The notes under the pieces: generated by a model
Seen by the model: the letters and a program-made list of their open reading frames with translations, nothing else
Database searches by the model: none
What the model was told of the DNA's origin: nothing
Source: Thermoplasmata archaeon
Lineage (GTDB): Archaea > Thermoplasmatota > B47-G6 > B47-G6B > 47-G6
DNA: 5,904 nucleotides
Assembly: GCA_003663565.1 (NCBI GenBank)
Contig: QMTT01000066.1
Coordinates: 1-5,904, forward strand
Reading direction: 5' to 3'
Program-made: the position numbers and the translations under genes
Shown here: in pieces, positions 5,314-5,904 of the stretch
Position numbering within the stretch: position 1 is the first letter of the stretch
Layout of the letters: every line of letters begins with the position of its first letter

Positions 5314-5889
5314 ATGGCTAAACATTTGGAGTTCTTGGGAGACTATGCAGATAAAATAGTCAATGGAAAGAAAAAAGTCACTATAAGAAGAAAGACGAAG
5401 AGATACTCACCAGGAGATATTGTATACGTTCACGCTGGAGGAAAACTCTTAGGAAAAGCTATCATAAAGAATGTAATTCATATAAAAGTGAAAGATCTTA
5501 CGGACGAGATTGCTAGAATGGATGGATTTCATGACAAGTGGTCTCTCCTTAGAGCTCTTAAAAGTCATTTTGGAGAAATAAGGGCTGACGATGAGGTAAC
5601 AGTAATAGAATTTGAACTTATTGAGAGAGCGCCCAGGGAGATTATGTCTTCAGAATTACCCTATGGAGGACATGATCCCATAAAAATAGCAGAGTTGGCA
5701 CTTAAATACTTAGATGAGGTCCTTCCAGAGGAGGACAAAAGGTTATTAAAGGAAGTTTATGAGGCAGGAAGTATAAGACATGTCGCTATGAAAATGGGAG
5801 GTTTAAAGAAAAGGAAGATTGTAAGAGGAGTTTTAAGAAAAGCGTATAAGGAGCTCGTTGACCGTGGTATTATAAAACCAAAATTTTAG
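5314..5889 (+). CDS. ASCH-domain protein with C-terminal helical (HTH-like) extension
   Basis: The first 108 or so residues match an ASCH domain, a PUA-related beta-barrel predicted to bind RNA. The marks are LEF..YADKIVNGKKKVTIRR (5-26, with the typical K..TIR), YSPGDIVYVHAGGKLLGKAII (31-51), a helical stretch DGFHDKWSLLRALKSHFG and a closing strand TVIEFEL. Some ASCH proteins such as YqfB are small amidohydrolases; K20 and T23 sit in the same K-x-x-T pattern, but activity is not established here. Residues 120-191 are helical and charged. Within them, RLLKEVYEAGSIRHVAMKMG and the following helix resemble a helix-turn-helix with a short wing. The length (191) exceeds a bare ASCH domain of about 110. 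It is divergently placed from cheY, so a role in chemotaxis is not implied. A regulatory or RNA-related role is inferred. Confidence 0.8.
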   Translation: MAKHLEFLGDYADKIVNGKKKVTIRRKTKRYSPGDIVYVHAGGKLLGKAIIKNVIHIKVKDLTDEIARMDGFHDKWSLLRALKSHFGEIRADDEVTVIEFELIERAPREIMSSELPYGGHDPIKIAELALKYLDEVLPEEDKRLLKEVYEAGSIRHVAMKMGGLKKRKIVRGVLRKAYKELVDRGIIKPKF

Positions 5890-5904
5890 ACAATGACAAA
5901 ATGG

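Noticed and set aside
5893..5904. ATG ACA AAA TGG at the right edge as the start of a next gene
   Set aside because: Only four codons are visible and no SD precedes it, so it cannot be supported.

Overview
The window looks like part of an archaeal genome, probably a thermophile of the TACK side, but the lineage cannot be fixed from this stretch. The evidence is an RNase P protein of the Pop5 family, GGTGA-type Shine-Dalgarno (SD) sequences, TATA-like promoter elements, a KaiC-family ATPase, and AT-rich codon use with many AGA/AGG arginine and ATA isoleucine codons. Chemotaxis genes are common in Euryarchaeota and Thaumarchaeota but usually absent from classical Crenarchaeota, so the set here is informative about lineage.

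Layout. A tightly packed minus-strand block runs from about 4873 down to 324: cheY, cheA, cheC, cheD, a KaiC-like ATPase gene and a pop5-type RNase P subunit gene. Gaps are only 5 to 32 nt, and most genes have their own SD, so one operon is likely. Positions 1-323, downstream of pop5, hold no intact gene. They contain protein-like fragments in several minus-strand frames and, at the left edge, the possible start of another minus-strand gene. Positions 4874-5313 form a divergent regulatory region of about 440 bp. It contains two notable inverted repeats, a palindromic TATA element, a second TATA-like element and a C/A-only tract. A plus-strand gene at 5314-5889 encodes an ASCH-domain protein with a C-terminal helical extension.

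How the genes work together. CheA autophosphorylates on its P1 histidine and passes the phosphate to CheY, which in archaea signals to the archaellum motor. CheC removes phosphate from CheY-P. CheD deamidates receptor glutamines and is held by CheC in a CheY-P-dependent way. CheC and CheD together form the known CheC-CheD-CheY feedback loop for adaptation. All catalytic residues I looked for in CheA, CheY, CheC and CheD are present. No CheW, CheB, CheR, CheF, receptor or archaellum gene lies in the window. The KaiC-like ATPase and the RNase P subunit are unexpected partners at the end of this block.

Several starts were moved inward from the longest open frame because the SD fits an inner codon better: TTG for cheY and cheA, ATG for cheC and the KaiC-like gene.
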